Position numbers and translations under genes: made by a program. Under the pieces are notes generated by a model. It did not search any database and had not been told where the DNA came from. It saw only the letters and a program-made list of their open reading frames with translations. 64,000 nucleotides of DNA, from contig CAUEEP010000923.1 of the NCBI GenBank assembly GCA_958450365.1, positions 1,009,501 through 1,073,500 of the forward strand. Direction: 5' to 3'. Source of the DNA: Mesorhabditis belari. Its lineage: Eukaryota; Nematoda; Chromadorea; Rhabditida; Rhabditidae. Positions within the stretch are counted from its first letter, which is position 1; each line of letters opens with the position of its first letter. Shown piece after piece: positions 11,362 to 20,507 of this stretch.

Positions 11362-11655
11362 GTTATTTTCTGAACAGCGAAGGTCAAACCACCGAGAAGT
11401 CGATCCCCTACAAGGAGTCCAGTAATTCGACGTGCAAGAGAAATGTTTGTTATTTAAAATTTGAGAATTTTTGAAGATCTACCGGACTTTTTACCGGGAT
11501 ACAGAAATAACAAACAGACACAGCTGGAAGGCTGTTTTTTTCCAGATAAACGTTGCTGCACAGCTGGAAAGTGTCGGCAACTTGATGCCCTTCCAAATGG
11601 CCAAAGTCAAGCACGCCTTGACCAAGAATGGACCGATCTCTTTTGGCTGATTGAA
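11362..11655 (+). pseudogene. papain-like cysteine protease fragment
   Basis: Two exon-like pieces with acceptors TTTTTCAG at about 11361 and TTTCCAG at about 11546. The first reads YFLNSEGQTTEKSIPYKESS followed by NSTCKRN, matching the papain/cathepsin segment before the catalytic histidine (G..TE.SYPY...C). The second reads NLMPFQMAKVKHALTKNGPI and stops, matching the K..A...GP(V/I)S motif. The catalytic Cys region, His and Asn are not present, and stops follow each piece. This is a decayed fragment next to the duplicated F-box block. Confidence 0.6.
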
Positions 11656-11752
11656 TAGCATTTGTTTTACTTTGATAAAAAATCTATAGGAATGGTGTTG
11701 AATCCGGATTTCCACTACTATGAGGGTGGGATTTTGATTTCGCAAAAAAAAG

Positions 11753-11781
11753 TAGACAATTAGACAATTAGACAATTAGAA
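11753..11781. repeat. 9-bp tandem repeat at duplication boundary
   Basis: A unit of TTAGACAAT is repeated about three times, directly where homology with the second copy of the 3 kb duplicated block begins. The second copy has only a partial version (TTAGATTAGAGACAATTAG at about 20501-20520). Confidence 0.75.
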
Positions 11782-12022
11782 CCCCTCGGCAAATCTTTTC
11801 TTTCTTTTTATATCCATTGGCAAATCTATTATTACCTAAGGCAAATGAGCCTTTGGCCAGTTAGCTGAGTATCTTGAATTTGAATTAAGGGGAAAACGCG
11901 CGAAACTTCCTAAACGCTCATTTATTCTACCAGCCCTTCCCTAACGGGTGCCTATTTTATTTGAATTTTTGTCTCTCTTTGCTATTTGAAAGGAAACTCC
12001 CTTATTATTTGTTCTTTTGCAG

Positions 12023-12889
12023 AGCTATTTCTGCCGGCCCCCGGAATTCGGGTGCAACGCGAGCCACGAGACGCCTGCGACTCTCCAACAGCCTAAACAC
12101 CGGACCGCAGAAGTTTGTGAGTTTTTTTTGGTTTTCACCTAAATGCTTTTGCTCTTGTAAAGTTTCCTAAAGTGGCCTGTAGGTGTCCTGTTGTTTCCTT
12201 TTGTAAAAACCTAGTAAAGATTAGCAAATTTCAAACTGCAACCTGGCCCATTCGAATTAAAACAACGTGTGCGAAACCCAACATCGTTTCGCTAAGCATC
12301 GGGCAGTTTCATTATTTTATACCTTTATATTTATATTGACCTTGGGCAAACAAAGACGTCTAGCGCCCATTATTCTTTCCATGGACTTCACTTTAGCCAC
12401 AGGGATCTAAAGCTAGAAAGTTAAAGTCAGTTTAGTTAAATATTAATCTTAAATCTAATCAAGGAATTCCCAAACTTTCCAATATAAGCGACAGGGCCGA
12501 GATTCTGTTGGCGAGTGTATCGGTGTCGTGTAAAACCACAAATCCATCGGTACAGATAATAGGCCTGTATTGATAGAATAAAGAAACCCACTGATGCTAA
12601 ACAGAATGAAGTTAACGTGCCCAGATCTTATTTTTCGCACTTTTTCGGAAAAGCACATTCCTTGAAGTTAAAAAGCGGTTTTTTATGAGTTAGAGAAGGC
12701 AACAAAACATCCTGAGGTGACTTTAGAAAGCTTTAGAGCAAAAGAATTTAGACCAAAACCCCAAAACAGACTCACGAACTTCTTCGTTTCGACGATCAGG
12801 CTGATATGGTTGATAGTGTAGCGAGAGTGGGCCGGCCTGTCGTGGCTGAGCTGGCGTTGTGCCTGGTTGTTGTTTTCATAGTGAACCAA
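12023..12889. repeat. inverted pair of exon-like sequences
   Basis: A plus-strand exon-like piece (12023-12116, donor TTT|GTGAG) and a minus-strand piece (12889-12776, donor TTC|GTGAG) have related 3' flanks: TAAATGCTTTTGCTCTTG against TAAATTCTTTTGCTCT, then CTAAAGTGGCCTG against CTAAAGTCACCTC. Coding potential is modest (SNSLNTGPQKF against INHISLIVETKKF). The pair is also present in copy B (about 20767-21678). Possible 5' exons of divergent F-box-like genes, or an old inverted repeat. Confidence 0.45.
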
Positions 12890-13246
12890 TGAAACTAATT
12901 ACACTCACATCTAATAGCGTGGGCGGAAGTGTCTTTTTCTCTTTTCACATTTTTTGTATTATTCGCTCAAAAATTTAAGAACGGATTTTTCGTATCCATA
13001 GATTACTGAAAATGACTTTTGGGATGTTTTAGTACCTCGGGGTTGAAATTTTTCATGCTTCTTATGGCTGATAAGGGGAGTTACCTAGAGATTGTTGAGA
13101 AGGCCAACAATTTTTTTTTTGAATTTGCCTTTTGACTGGGCTACAACCTCCCAAGTGATTAGGATTAATTCTGACACACTCTGTAAAAGCTTTTACCACT
13201 GATTGTCTGTATCTATTTACGAATTCTAATTGTTTTTACAGAAAGA

Positions 13247-14266
13247 ATGATGGAGAATGCCGAAATGCCTTTGAGAATGCCGCTGGAAATGCGAAAGCTG
13301 AGATCATTCCCAATCGAGAAGCTATGCTATGACCTAAAGCTGGAGGTTCTGGAGCAAATGGAGCCCGACGATGCGATCGAATTGGCCAAGGTGAATGCAG
13401 GATTTCGATCGATCCTGCTGCGGACACCCTGGATAGTTTTTGGGCGTCACGTGAGCTGCATCGAGAATCAAGAATTCGGCGCGATTTGGATCCTGAAATT
13501 GGACTATTATGACGCTTCTGAATACCATGATCCCACTCTCCACTTACTATTGACCAAACGAATCCGCTCGTGTCTTCAGTATTGTGTATTATATTGGAAC
13601 GACGAACACACGACCATCCTCGCGAATCAATTGAAGTCTGTGAAAGATTTGGAGCTCACGGTGTACAAAAACGAGGTTTTGCTCAAATTTTTTGAGAATT
13701 ACGGCTCGATGATCGAAGAATCCGCGTATTTTTACGGGAAAGTTGATTTGTCTAGTGAAGTGATCAAAGAGCTTTTCAAGCACTTCATTGCAAATCAGAT
13801 GAGTGATTGCAAAAGAGTCAGGTTTTATTGCTTTTCCACTGCTGTCTTTTACTTCTACTACGATGCTTTTGTCAATACTTCGGTAAAATTCTTGCAAGCA
13901 AATGTTGAAAGTGATGTCTTTGAAGAGGTCGTGCAATTAATCGTAAAAAAACCGATCCCAAGCAAGAATTTGCAGGCGGCTTTTTATGTGGATACAAAGC
14001 TCTATTCTCAGGAGATGCATGGCCGGATCGTCGATTTTCTTTCGCAATTCCCTGGAATGAAGCCATCCGGCGGAGTCACGAAAATGGCGAACGAACTCTT
14101 GGAAAAGCATTTGATCAATGTTAGGATAAATTTCACGGAGAAATCAAATCTGGTTTTTCGACGAAACATTGACTCCAACAGGGACTGTGTCTACATGTTT
14201 GAATCGGACAGGAAATACAAGACACAATTTTTGGCCTTCTATGTTTTGAATTTCGATTTTGAATAG
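13247..14266 (+). CDS. F-box-like protein, copy A
   Basis: One long coding exon of 339 residues follows an acceptor (TTTTTACAG at 13233-13241); the ATG is five bases downstream. Residues about 17-60 look like a nematode F-box: FPIEKLCYDLKLEVLEQMEP, then DDAIELAKVNAGFRSIL. The rest has the irregular hydrophobic pattern of the variable substrate-binding part of nematode F-box proteins, without a domain I can name. The family normally recruits targets to SCF ubiquitin ligases through Skp1. The protein is nearly identical to the copy at 22198-23214. Differences cluster around residues 88-115 and 230-262, the presumed substrate half. An upstream exon is possible, since the acceptor could be a trans-splice site or an ordinary intron end. 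Confidence 0.7.
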   Translation: MMENAEMPLRMPLEMRKLRSFPIEKLCYDLKLEVLEQMEPDDAIELAKVNAGFRSILLRTPWIVFGRHVSCIENQEFGAIWILKLDYYDASEYHDPTLHLLLTKRIRSCLQYCVLYWNDEHTTILANQLKSVKDLELTVYKNEVLLKFFENYGSMIEESAYFYGKVDLSSEVIKELFKHFIANQMSDCKRVRFYCFSTAVFYFYYDAFVNTSVKFLQANVESDVFEEVVQLIVKKPIPSKNLQAAFYVDTKLYSQEMHGRIVDFLSQFPGMKPSGGVTKMANELLEKHLINVRINFTEKSNLVFRRNIDSNRDCVYMFESDRKYKTQFLAFYVLNFDFE

Positions 14267-14773
14267 GTTTTTAGGGTGTTTTCGGTTTTTTGTACGGTTT
14301 CAGGGCATTTATTATGTTATTTTGAGTTATTTCGGTCATTTTATTCATGCTCTTTATTATCTATGCAACCGGAGTAGAATTAGACAAGGATCGTTTTTAT
14401 TTTGTCATGTGTGGTACAGTTTTTCTTGAGAATTTCCAAAATTATTTGTTTCGTATAAAGAGTAAAGCTTTATAGACAGCTAATAAAAGGTGAAATGAAA
14501 AAGCTAGCCAAAATATTTGAATGGGATACACATCGATTGGAGATCGGATAGATCGTCGCGTTTTCTTCATTTCTTGTCACCTTTGGGTCTGCTTGGGGTG
14601 GAGGATGACTTGGACCTTTGCTTACTTTTATTAAGTGTCGGAGTTTCCAATGAAATTCTTAAATTGTGTGAGACACTAAATCTAGTGCGCACCTTTGGGT
14701 AATAGATTTGAGCTACAGTAAAATCTTTTGCTGTAAAGAGTGCTACAGTATGATTCTGCAGTATAGCATTATC

Positions 14774-15282
14774 GGGTCTATCCCAAAACAGCGCCTTTTT
14801 AACTTTTTCTGTCCACTTTTTGTGTTTTTAGGGTAAAAACGGCGGAGAATCCGATTTTTTTTAAGCTTTACGCATAGAAACCTGCGATAGCGTTTATTAA
14901 AGTGATTTTAACCAAAAATAACATTTTTTTTCCTTTTACGGCCTGTTTTTTAACGTTTTGGCTAACTTTTTATTTCTACTACGGATCACTTGAAAGCTCT
15001 AGGCTTTTATGTTCATCATCGCTAGTGTTATGATGTTTCAGAGTCTCTTAGACTATTAATTTGATGCTATTTTGATGTTTTTTTTGCATCATTTAATCGT
15101 TATCGTTTATTGTTGGTGGTCATGTTATTTTTAAATAAATTATCGAAATTAAAAGCTGCTAATAAAAAAAATGAATTGTACATTGTAAAAGAAAAAAAAC
15201 TTTGTTTTGCATCGGCGCTGTTTTGGGCACGGCGCTATTTTGGGTGGCGCTGTTTTGGTCGGCGCTGTTTTGGGATAGACCC
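14774..15282. mobile_element. hAT-type MITE with 8-bp target site duplication
   Basis: It starts GGGTCTATCCCAAAACAGCG and ends with the exact inverse CGCTGTTTTGGGATAGACCC. The octamer GCATTATC flanks both sides (14766-14773 and 15283-15290). Eight-base target duplications are typical of hAT elements. No transposase is encoded. Near the right end the terminal word GGCGCTGTTTTGG is repeated about four times in tandem (15212-15275). Confidence 0.85.
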
Positions 15283-15658
15283 GCATTATCGCCTACTGTT
15301 AAATTCTACTGTATTGCATCCACTATATAGCTTTGGGTTACCGTATTGAGTACTACAGCATGCTACAGTAGGGTCGGTAACGCCCAGAACTACAATATGA
15401 ACTACAATATAGTATTCAAGTGTATTCAAGCCTAACACTGAAACTGAACATCCTATTAAAGGTTTAAAAAACATTCAGCTTTGTTGGCTGAATACTTTTA
15501 TTTGAATAGCATCCACATATATATAAAAGAGCAGTGTCTGTCCTTCTGTACGCAACTTTCATCTCGAGAGAAGCTAGAGCTTCAAAAACAACACGCTTAT
15601 AGGTTTTTGGGGTCAAGGAGTTCCCCGTAGAGGGCAGATTTTTCAAAGTCAGAATTGA

Positions 15659-15742
15659 GTGGCACTACGGGGGGTCGAACCCGGATCGTGTGGGCCGTAG
15701 ACAAGCGCGAGAAGTTGACACCTCTGAACCACGAAGCACTAT
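15659..15742 (-). other. tRNA-like sequence, degenerate
   Basis: The minus strand carries a plausible A box (TGGTTCAGAGG) and B box (GGGTTCGACCC) about 45 bases apart. The 5' and 3' ends cannot form an acceptor stem, so this is a tRNA-derived relic rather than a working tRNA gene. Confidence 0.5.
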
Positions 15743-16102
15743 AGAAAAACGTAACACTTTTTTGCTGAACCAAAGAATTGAAATTGACTGTGGAAATTAA
15801 CTTGAAATTTCATATAAATATGAAATTAGGGAAATTGAATAATTGGGTGTTGAGTCAAGTGTGTAATTACTTGAGCAAATTTTTCCAAGTCAATTTTTTA
15901 CTTGAGTAAGCGTCAAGCAATGCCCATTCTGAAACGCGCTCCTTTAGCAGTTTAGTATAAAAGGAGCCAATTATTTTATTTTATAAACATGCTAGGCTTT
16001 CAGCTGGTTTCAATAACTAAAAACATTTATTTTTTCTTTAATAAATGCTTACAAGCAGTCTTTGTCAAATTATATGTAAATCAAAAGTCTTTCTTAAAAG
16101 TG

Positions 16103-16186
16103 TTGACTCTGACTGGATTCGAACCAGCGACCTCACAGTGGCTCGTTTTAGAAGCTAACGCGTAACCCACTTGGCTATTCACAAAG
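16103..16186 (-). other. tRNA-like sequence, degenerate
   Basis: The minus strand shows TAGCCAAGTGGGTTACGC (D-arm, A box) and a good T-arm GCTGGTTCGAATCCAGT with a perfect B box. The acceptor 3' strand CAGAGTC has no partner at the 5' end (TTTGTGA). It is probably a tRNA pseudogene or SINE head. Confidence 0.55.
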
Positions 16187-17456
16187 TTACGGGAACTTTT
16201 TTCTTGGTTTCTTGGCAGCTTTCTCGGCAACTTAGAGAACGCTTCACTCAAGCAGTACATACACTAGTGTTGAGTTATAGTCGACAAACCGAGTTTCCGT
16301 CTTCCTGTGGCCCCTGTAGTCATGAAAATGTCAATTGAAAATGAATAGAATAGAATGTCAATTGTTTAATACAATCTCATAGAACAAAATGATCACTCAA
16401 ATCTTTATTGTCATCGAATCAACTCTTAAAACTCTTAAAAAACTAGAAATTGACAAATTGAAAAGTTAGTTGACATATTGAAGAAGAAAGAGATTTAGAT
16501 CTAACTTTTACAATAGTAAATGAAATTTTCCTTTTTGGCCCAGGATTAGAATGAAATGATACTTGATTAGAACAAAAAAAATGATGAGATTATGAAATTT
16601 TGAGAGAAATGCCTTCACTTGCTGAGAAATTGCTCAAAAGGACTAAAAAGCTACTGTATTCCGTTTGCCCTTCGTATGTACTTAAATATTGAGAATTTGA
16701 AAATGAAGCTTACAGTATCACGGTTTACAGTACTGCTAGATTACATAGATAACAAGATTACGGTCACATTAATAGCCTACACAACAACAAGGTTGCGGTA
16801 GCTTTTTTCGAAATAGATGAAACAAGAGGGACACTGGCTCTAGCAAAACCGTAAAAGATGAACAAATCCAAACGCTTCCTATGCCGTTTCGGCTTTTTCT
16901 ACACAATTTCACTTAGAACTACGGGTTCTACGCAATTTTTTCTTTTTTTTTGTCTAAAATTCATGTAATTCTAAATAATTCCGAGCCAGGAGTGGGGAAA
17001 CGTTGTTGGGAATGACTTGCATGGGATTTTTCCCTCCTCAATCGTTTCTGCGTTGCTGCCACCTCTTTGAGAAAAGCTTCCCATTGGGCTCGAGTCTCGA
17101 GTCTCGAGCGGCTGAAATGCAAAAGTTACCATTCAATGGGGAAAAGCCAAATCAAAGCCAATGACTTTCAATTGACCTTGACCTGGACTTGACCACAATT
17201 TGGTCTACAATCAAAACAATACTAAACTTTAAGCAATTCTTTGCGTTTTCTACTCATATTTTCTTAGCGATCTTTCATCAAAATCACATTATTTTGTATG
17301 AGCAGAGGCAGAATTTCGTCAATAGTTTTTAAAAACCAAATGAGCTAGCAAAAAAATGTTAGAATTGAAAGAGTTATTCTTCCAAGCTTGTAAACCGAAT
17401 GGGTAAATCTAGCAAATTTCGCTATCTCTAGCAGATTGTGAGCTCGGATCCTGGCT

Positions 17457-17617
17457 TCCAATCTCATTCTTGGATTCAACCCAAAAACTTTGGCTTTGTC
17501 TAAAATTTTCGAAAAATTTTGGCCGCAAGTGAACCCATTTTGAACCGTTTCCAATCTGATTCTTGGATTCAACCCAAGCATCTTGACTTTGTCTAAAATT
17601 TACGAGGAATTTTGGCC
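17457..17617. repeat. two diverged tandem copies of about 92 bp
   Basis: The segment containing TTGGATTCAACCCAA and TTTGTCTAAAATTT occurs at 17457-17525 and again at 17549-17617 with scattered changes. I see no coding sense in it. Confidence 0.6.
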
Positions 17618-17680
17618 AATAAGAATGGACTTCGCTTTGGGCAAACTGAAAATTTGACCCTAGGAGCAATCCTGGTCAAG

Positions 17681-18361
17681 CTACGTAAAGATACTGTCAA
17701 TCCCAGTCAATCTCAAATGTGCTGCGAAACCTCGAGCACCAGAGGCGATGCGTTGCCAGTCAGAGCGCAAAGTACACGATAAATCTGAAGGATTGCTCTG
17801 TTGCTTCAAGTCACCCAAATGAAAAATCGATTCTTTTGTGAAAGCGATAATTTGATGATTGAACAGATTGAGGATTGAAAGTTTGAGGGTTTTCAAAGAT
17901 TGACTCGACTAAACCAGCTGCATAAGCTTGATTTGATGCAAGTGGCTAAATAAAACATTTTACAAAACTTTTTGCTAAAAATCCTTAGCTGTGGATCCGT
18001 TTTTTAAGAATATCATAAAATAAAAGTCGAATTTCTCGAAAGAAACAGCAAGAATTTCGCCCAAAAAACCCAATCCTGTTCGACCGTCGCACTGACTATT
18101 TTTTAGGATTGATTTGAGACGAACAAGGTGAAACACACTCTTTTCGAAAAATGAAAAAACTTCCTGAATCGATTTTCTGTTTAGAAAATCGAAACTACCT
18201 TTTGAAAGAAAACGCATGGTTTCAATAGACGATTGAACTCGTTCATTTATGAATTCGAATCTATGGAAATGATCCAAAAAATCGGTCACTTTCTCGGGCC
18301 ACCTTGGGTAGATTTCACCCTCAAGGGGCTCTGAAAATTTGATCATTATACATAAATACAA
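17681..18361 (-). other. tandem, possibly coding remnant of unknown type
   Basis: Two minus-strand open stretches (18361-17975 and 17896-17681) share a related segment: SVFHLVRLKSILKNS and SIFHLGDLKQQSNPS. This points to an old tandem duplication of about 330 bp. No family is recognised and no convincing splice structure is visible, so coding status is unproven. Confidence 0.25.
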
Positions 18362-18450
18362 ACATGTACATAGGTCAAAATGCTGGAATAACTGAAAATT
18401 TTGACAATTTCAAAGAGAGTGAGTGAACGAGATTCGGTGGTGAGAAACGA

Positions 18451-18705
18451 GACCTTTTTTTGCGCACCTGAACATTTGCGCTCCTTTTTTTGCTAGAAAA
18501 GGCCTTAGGAAAGGCCGTAGAGCTTCAAAAATGTTTTCCTGTAAGGGAATCGAAGATTCCTAATTTCGACAAACCAGACCTAGCTGACACGTCAAATTTG
18601 GCTAAATGGCAAAAACCGCGGAAAAGCGTTAAGTTGCGTAGTTAAGCTCTACGGCCTTTCCTAAGGCCTTTTCCAGCAAAAAAAGGCCGCATTTGCCACA
18701 CCCCC
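18451..18705. mobile_element. foldback MITE, internally rearranged copy
   Basis: Related to the full palindrome at 50555-50964. It keeps the left arm (GCGCACCTGAACATTTGCGC, AAAAGGCCTTAGG, CTGACACGTCAAATTTGG), then an inverted centre (GCGGAAAAGCGTTAAGTTGC), and jumps to AAGCTCTACGGCCTTTCC. Most of the right arm is lost. Confidence 0.8.
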
Positions 18706-19016
18706 CATGCGATTCGCATCTCAAAATTATCTGGGGCAACTTTTTGGAAAAGTAGTTTTCGCAGGCTTAATTGATTTCAAAGTGTCAAGTGTTATATAGA
18801 GAGTTGTAGCCCTTAATCTTGGCTACATTTATCTACTAAAGACTTCCCAATCGAATGTGTATGTCACATCCGATCTAGAGTGAAGTGAGGTCAAACGTCC
18901 GATCTAGAATCAGTCTAGATCGGAGGAATTTCATTGGAAGAGGCTTTTGTTAAGCTGTCAAAATAGTCATACGGAGTTCGATCTGTCCAACTTCCGTTCC
19001 CAGGCACATGATCAAG

Positions 19017-19273
19017 CTAATCCAGGCCCATTGAGCGGCACAGGGATCTTTGTTTGGAACCGCGTTTTTCTTGTCCGGATAGACGTACTACGTGATTAGA
19101 TTTGTCAATTTCCTTGTTGCAAACCCTGAAACGCTCAAGCAAACCATAAATGAAAGCGTTCTCGACACTCGAGTGAATCGGCGCCGACTGTGATCCCATT
19201 TTCACGCAATTGCCATCAGCCGTCATCCAATTGTACATGCCCCAATGCACTCCGTCAATGTAGGTGAAATTCT
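19017..19273 (-). pseudogene. C-type lectin domain fragment
   Basis: The minus strand reads, after an acceptor at 19274, FTYIDGVHWGMYNWMTADGN then CVKMGSQSA and later ERFRVCNKE. The W-Y-NW spacing, the CV.M motif and a final cysteine match the C-terminal half of nematode C-type lectin domains. The N-terminal half is not found as a clean exon, although 19304-19460 has possible pieces (GFCYYLQ before a GTGAGC donor). The reading continues to an unusually long basic tail. It lies in a region of gene fragments, so I call it a fragment. Confidence 0.5.
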
Positions 19274-19434
19274 GCAAAATGATCGATTTATCGACTGATT
19301 TTCTTGTTCGCTCACTTGCAAATAATAGCAGAAACCAGCTTGTGTGCTGTATCTTAAATTGTTAAACTTTAAACTCTATAAGTGTCATGGTTTTGACGCC
19401 GATCTGACGAGAAGTAGCGCTTCATGTAGAGCAC

Positions 19435-19640
19435 CAGGCCACACAACGATTTCGTAAAACTAATAATAAAAAATAATAATAAAAATAATAATCACATTTC
19501 CAATACACATGTCACTACATAACGCTTTAATTTCACAATTACTCAATGAATCAATGCGTTTTTGAAAAAATTCTTCCAATGAGCCGCATCGGAATCGCGC
19601 AGAAGTAGGAAAAATAAATCGAGAATAAAGACCACATAAG
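19435..19640. repeat. duplicated segment shared with 24775-25085
   Basis: CACAACGATTTCGTAAAA, AATAATCACATTTCCAATAC and ATCGGAATCGCGCAGAAGTA occur in the same order here and at 24775-25085. The interval between the last two words is shorter here, so this copy has an internal deletion. Confidence 0.75.
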
Positions 19641-20061
19641 GCCTAAAAAGGCCTTCTTTGATTGTGACAATCAGGAGACTTGCCTTAAGAAATAACTATT
19701 CAAGGTATAAAAATTGTGACAAGAACTGAGTCTTACGGTATCTACAAGTTCTGGAAACAAAGGATTACTGTCCCTGAACCCCAGCAGCGACTCTAACCTG
19801 ACTCGCTTTTTGTTCACTTTATCCTTTCCACTAACACCTTTTTCTATATCTGTTTTTTTAAAAAAATGGATATAAAATACAGCATTTTATTCAATTTATT
19901 CTTCAAATTCAGAAATCAAGACGGTCAGGCGAGACGACGAGTCCACGTTTCAAGAAATAAATCAATAGAAAAAAAGTTGAGAATAGAAAAATTTGAATTT
20001 ATATCTATTACAGTAGGCTTCTGCTGATTCCGATTCCCCGTTCTATTTAGCACATTCAAGT

Positions 20062-20135
20062 ACAGTCAAATCTGGATTTAACGATGGAGAATCTCAGTCT
20101 TCTTGAGAGTCGTTAAATCGAGCTTTGACTGTACT
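20062..20135. mobile_element. short Tigger/pogo-like inverted repeat
   Basis: TACAGTCAAATCTGGATTTA at the left and the inverse TTAAATCGAGCTTTGACTGT at the right, about 70 bp in all. The ACAGTCAAA..C.ATTTAACGA word resembles termini of pogo/Tigger elements. No coding content. Confidence 0.6.
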
Positions 20136-20187
20136 CTAAATATTATTCTGAAAAACGTGTTGAATACGGTGTGACTCTTCCGATTGC

Positions 20188-20478
20188 TCAATGTGATTGT
20201 CGTTTTTCTTTTTTTCTTTGTTTCTTTTTGTTTTTGAGGGTAGCCGAGTTGGCTTGATCTTTTTTTTCTTTTCTTAGCACTTTAGCATAATCTTTTCCCA
20301 AAGGTGCTTGAAATTTTTTGATCTGCTTTATGCTGACAGATTTTTTAGCTAAGCTCCTAGTTTCGAATAGCTTGTAATGGGCAACTAAACCTCTAAAGAA
20401 CTTGTACTTTGTGCTTTCTGGGGCATAGCCAAATTTACTTTCTAGTGGGCCAGAGGATGTGCGTTTCTGAAGGTACAA
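20188..20478 (-). CDS. uncharacterised basic open frame
   Basis: A 96-residue minus-strand frame, rich in Lys and Arg (KSVSIKQIKKFQAPLGKDYA, then a Lys-rich C-terminus KNKKKQRKKEKRQ). An acceptor-like CCTTCAG precedes an internal KRTSSGPLESKFG start. I recognise no family. It ends just outside the duplicated block. It could be the last exon of a broken gene. Confidence 0.3.
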   Translation of the reverse strand: MYLQKRTSSGPLESKFGYAPESTKYKFFRGLVAHYKLFETRSLAKKSVSIKQIKKFQAPLGKDYAKVLRKEKKDQANSATLKNKKKQRKKEKRQSH

Positions 20479-20507
20479 AGCATAACGTTTATTAGGCCAA
20501 TTAGATT

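Larger units (their letters stand above)
11776..14703. repeat. direct segmental duplication, copy A
   Basis: Homologous over its whole length to 20508-23679, in the same orientation. It starts near CCTCGGCAAATCTTTTC and ends at GTGCGCACCTTTGGGTAATAG, after which the two loci differ completely. It contains one F-box-like gene. Compared with copy B it lacks about 165 bp at 13098-13104; the break lies in AGGCCAACAA. Confidence 0.9.

Noticed and set aside
17345..17669. Two overlapping minus-strand frames of 78 and 86 residues
   Set aside because: They are explained by the diverged tandem repeat and share no protein-like motif.
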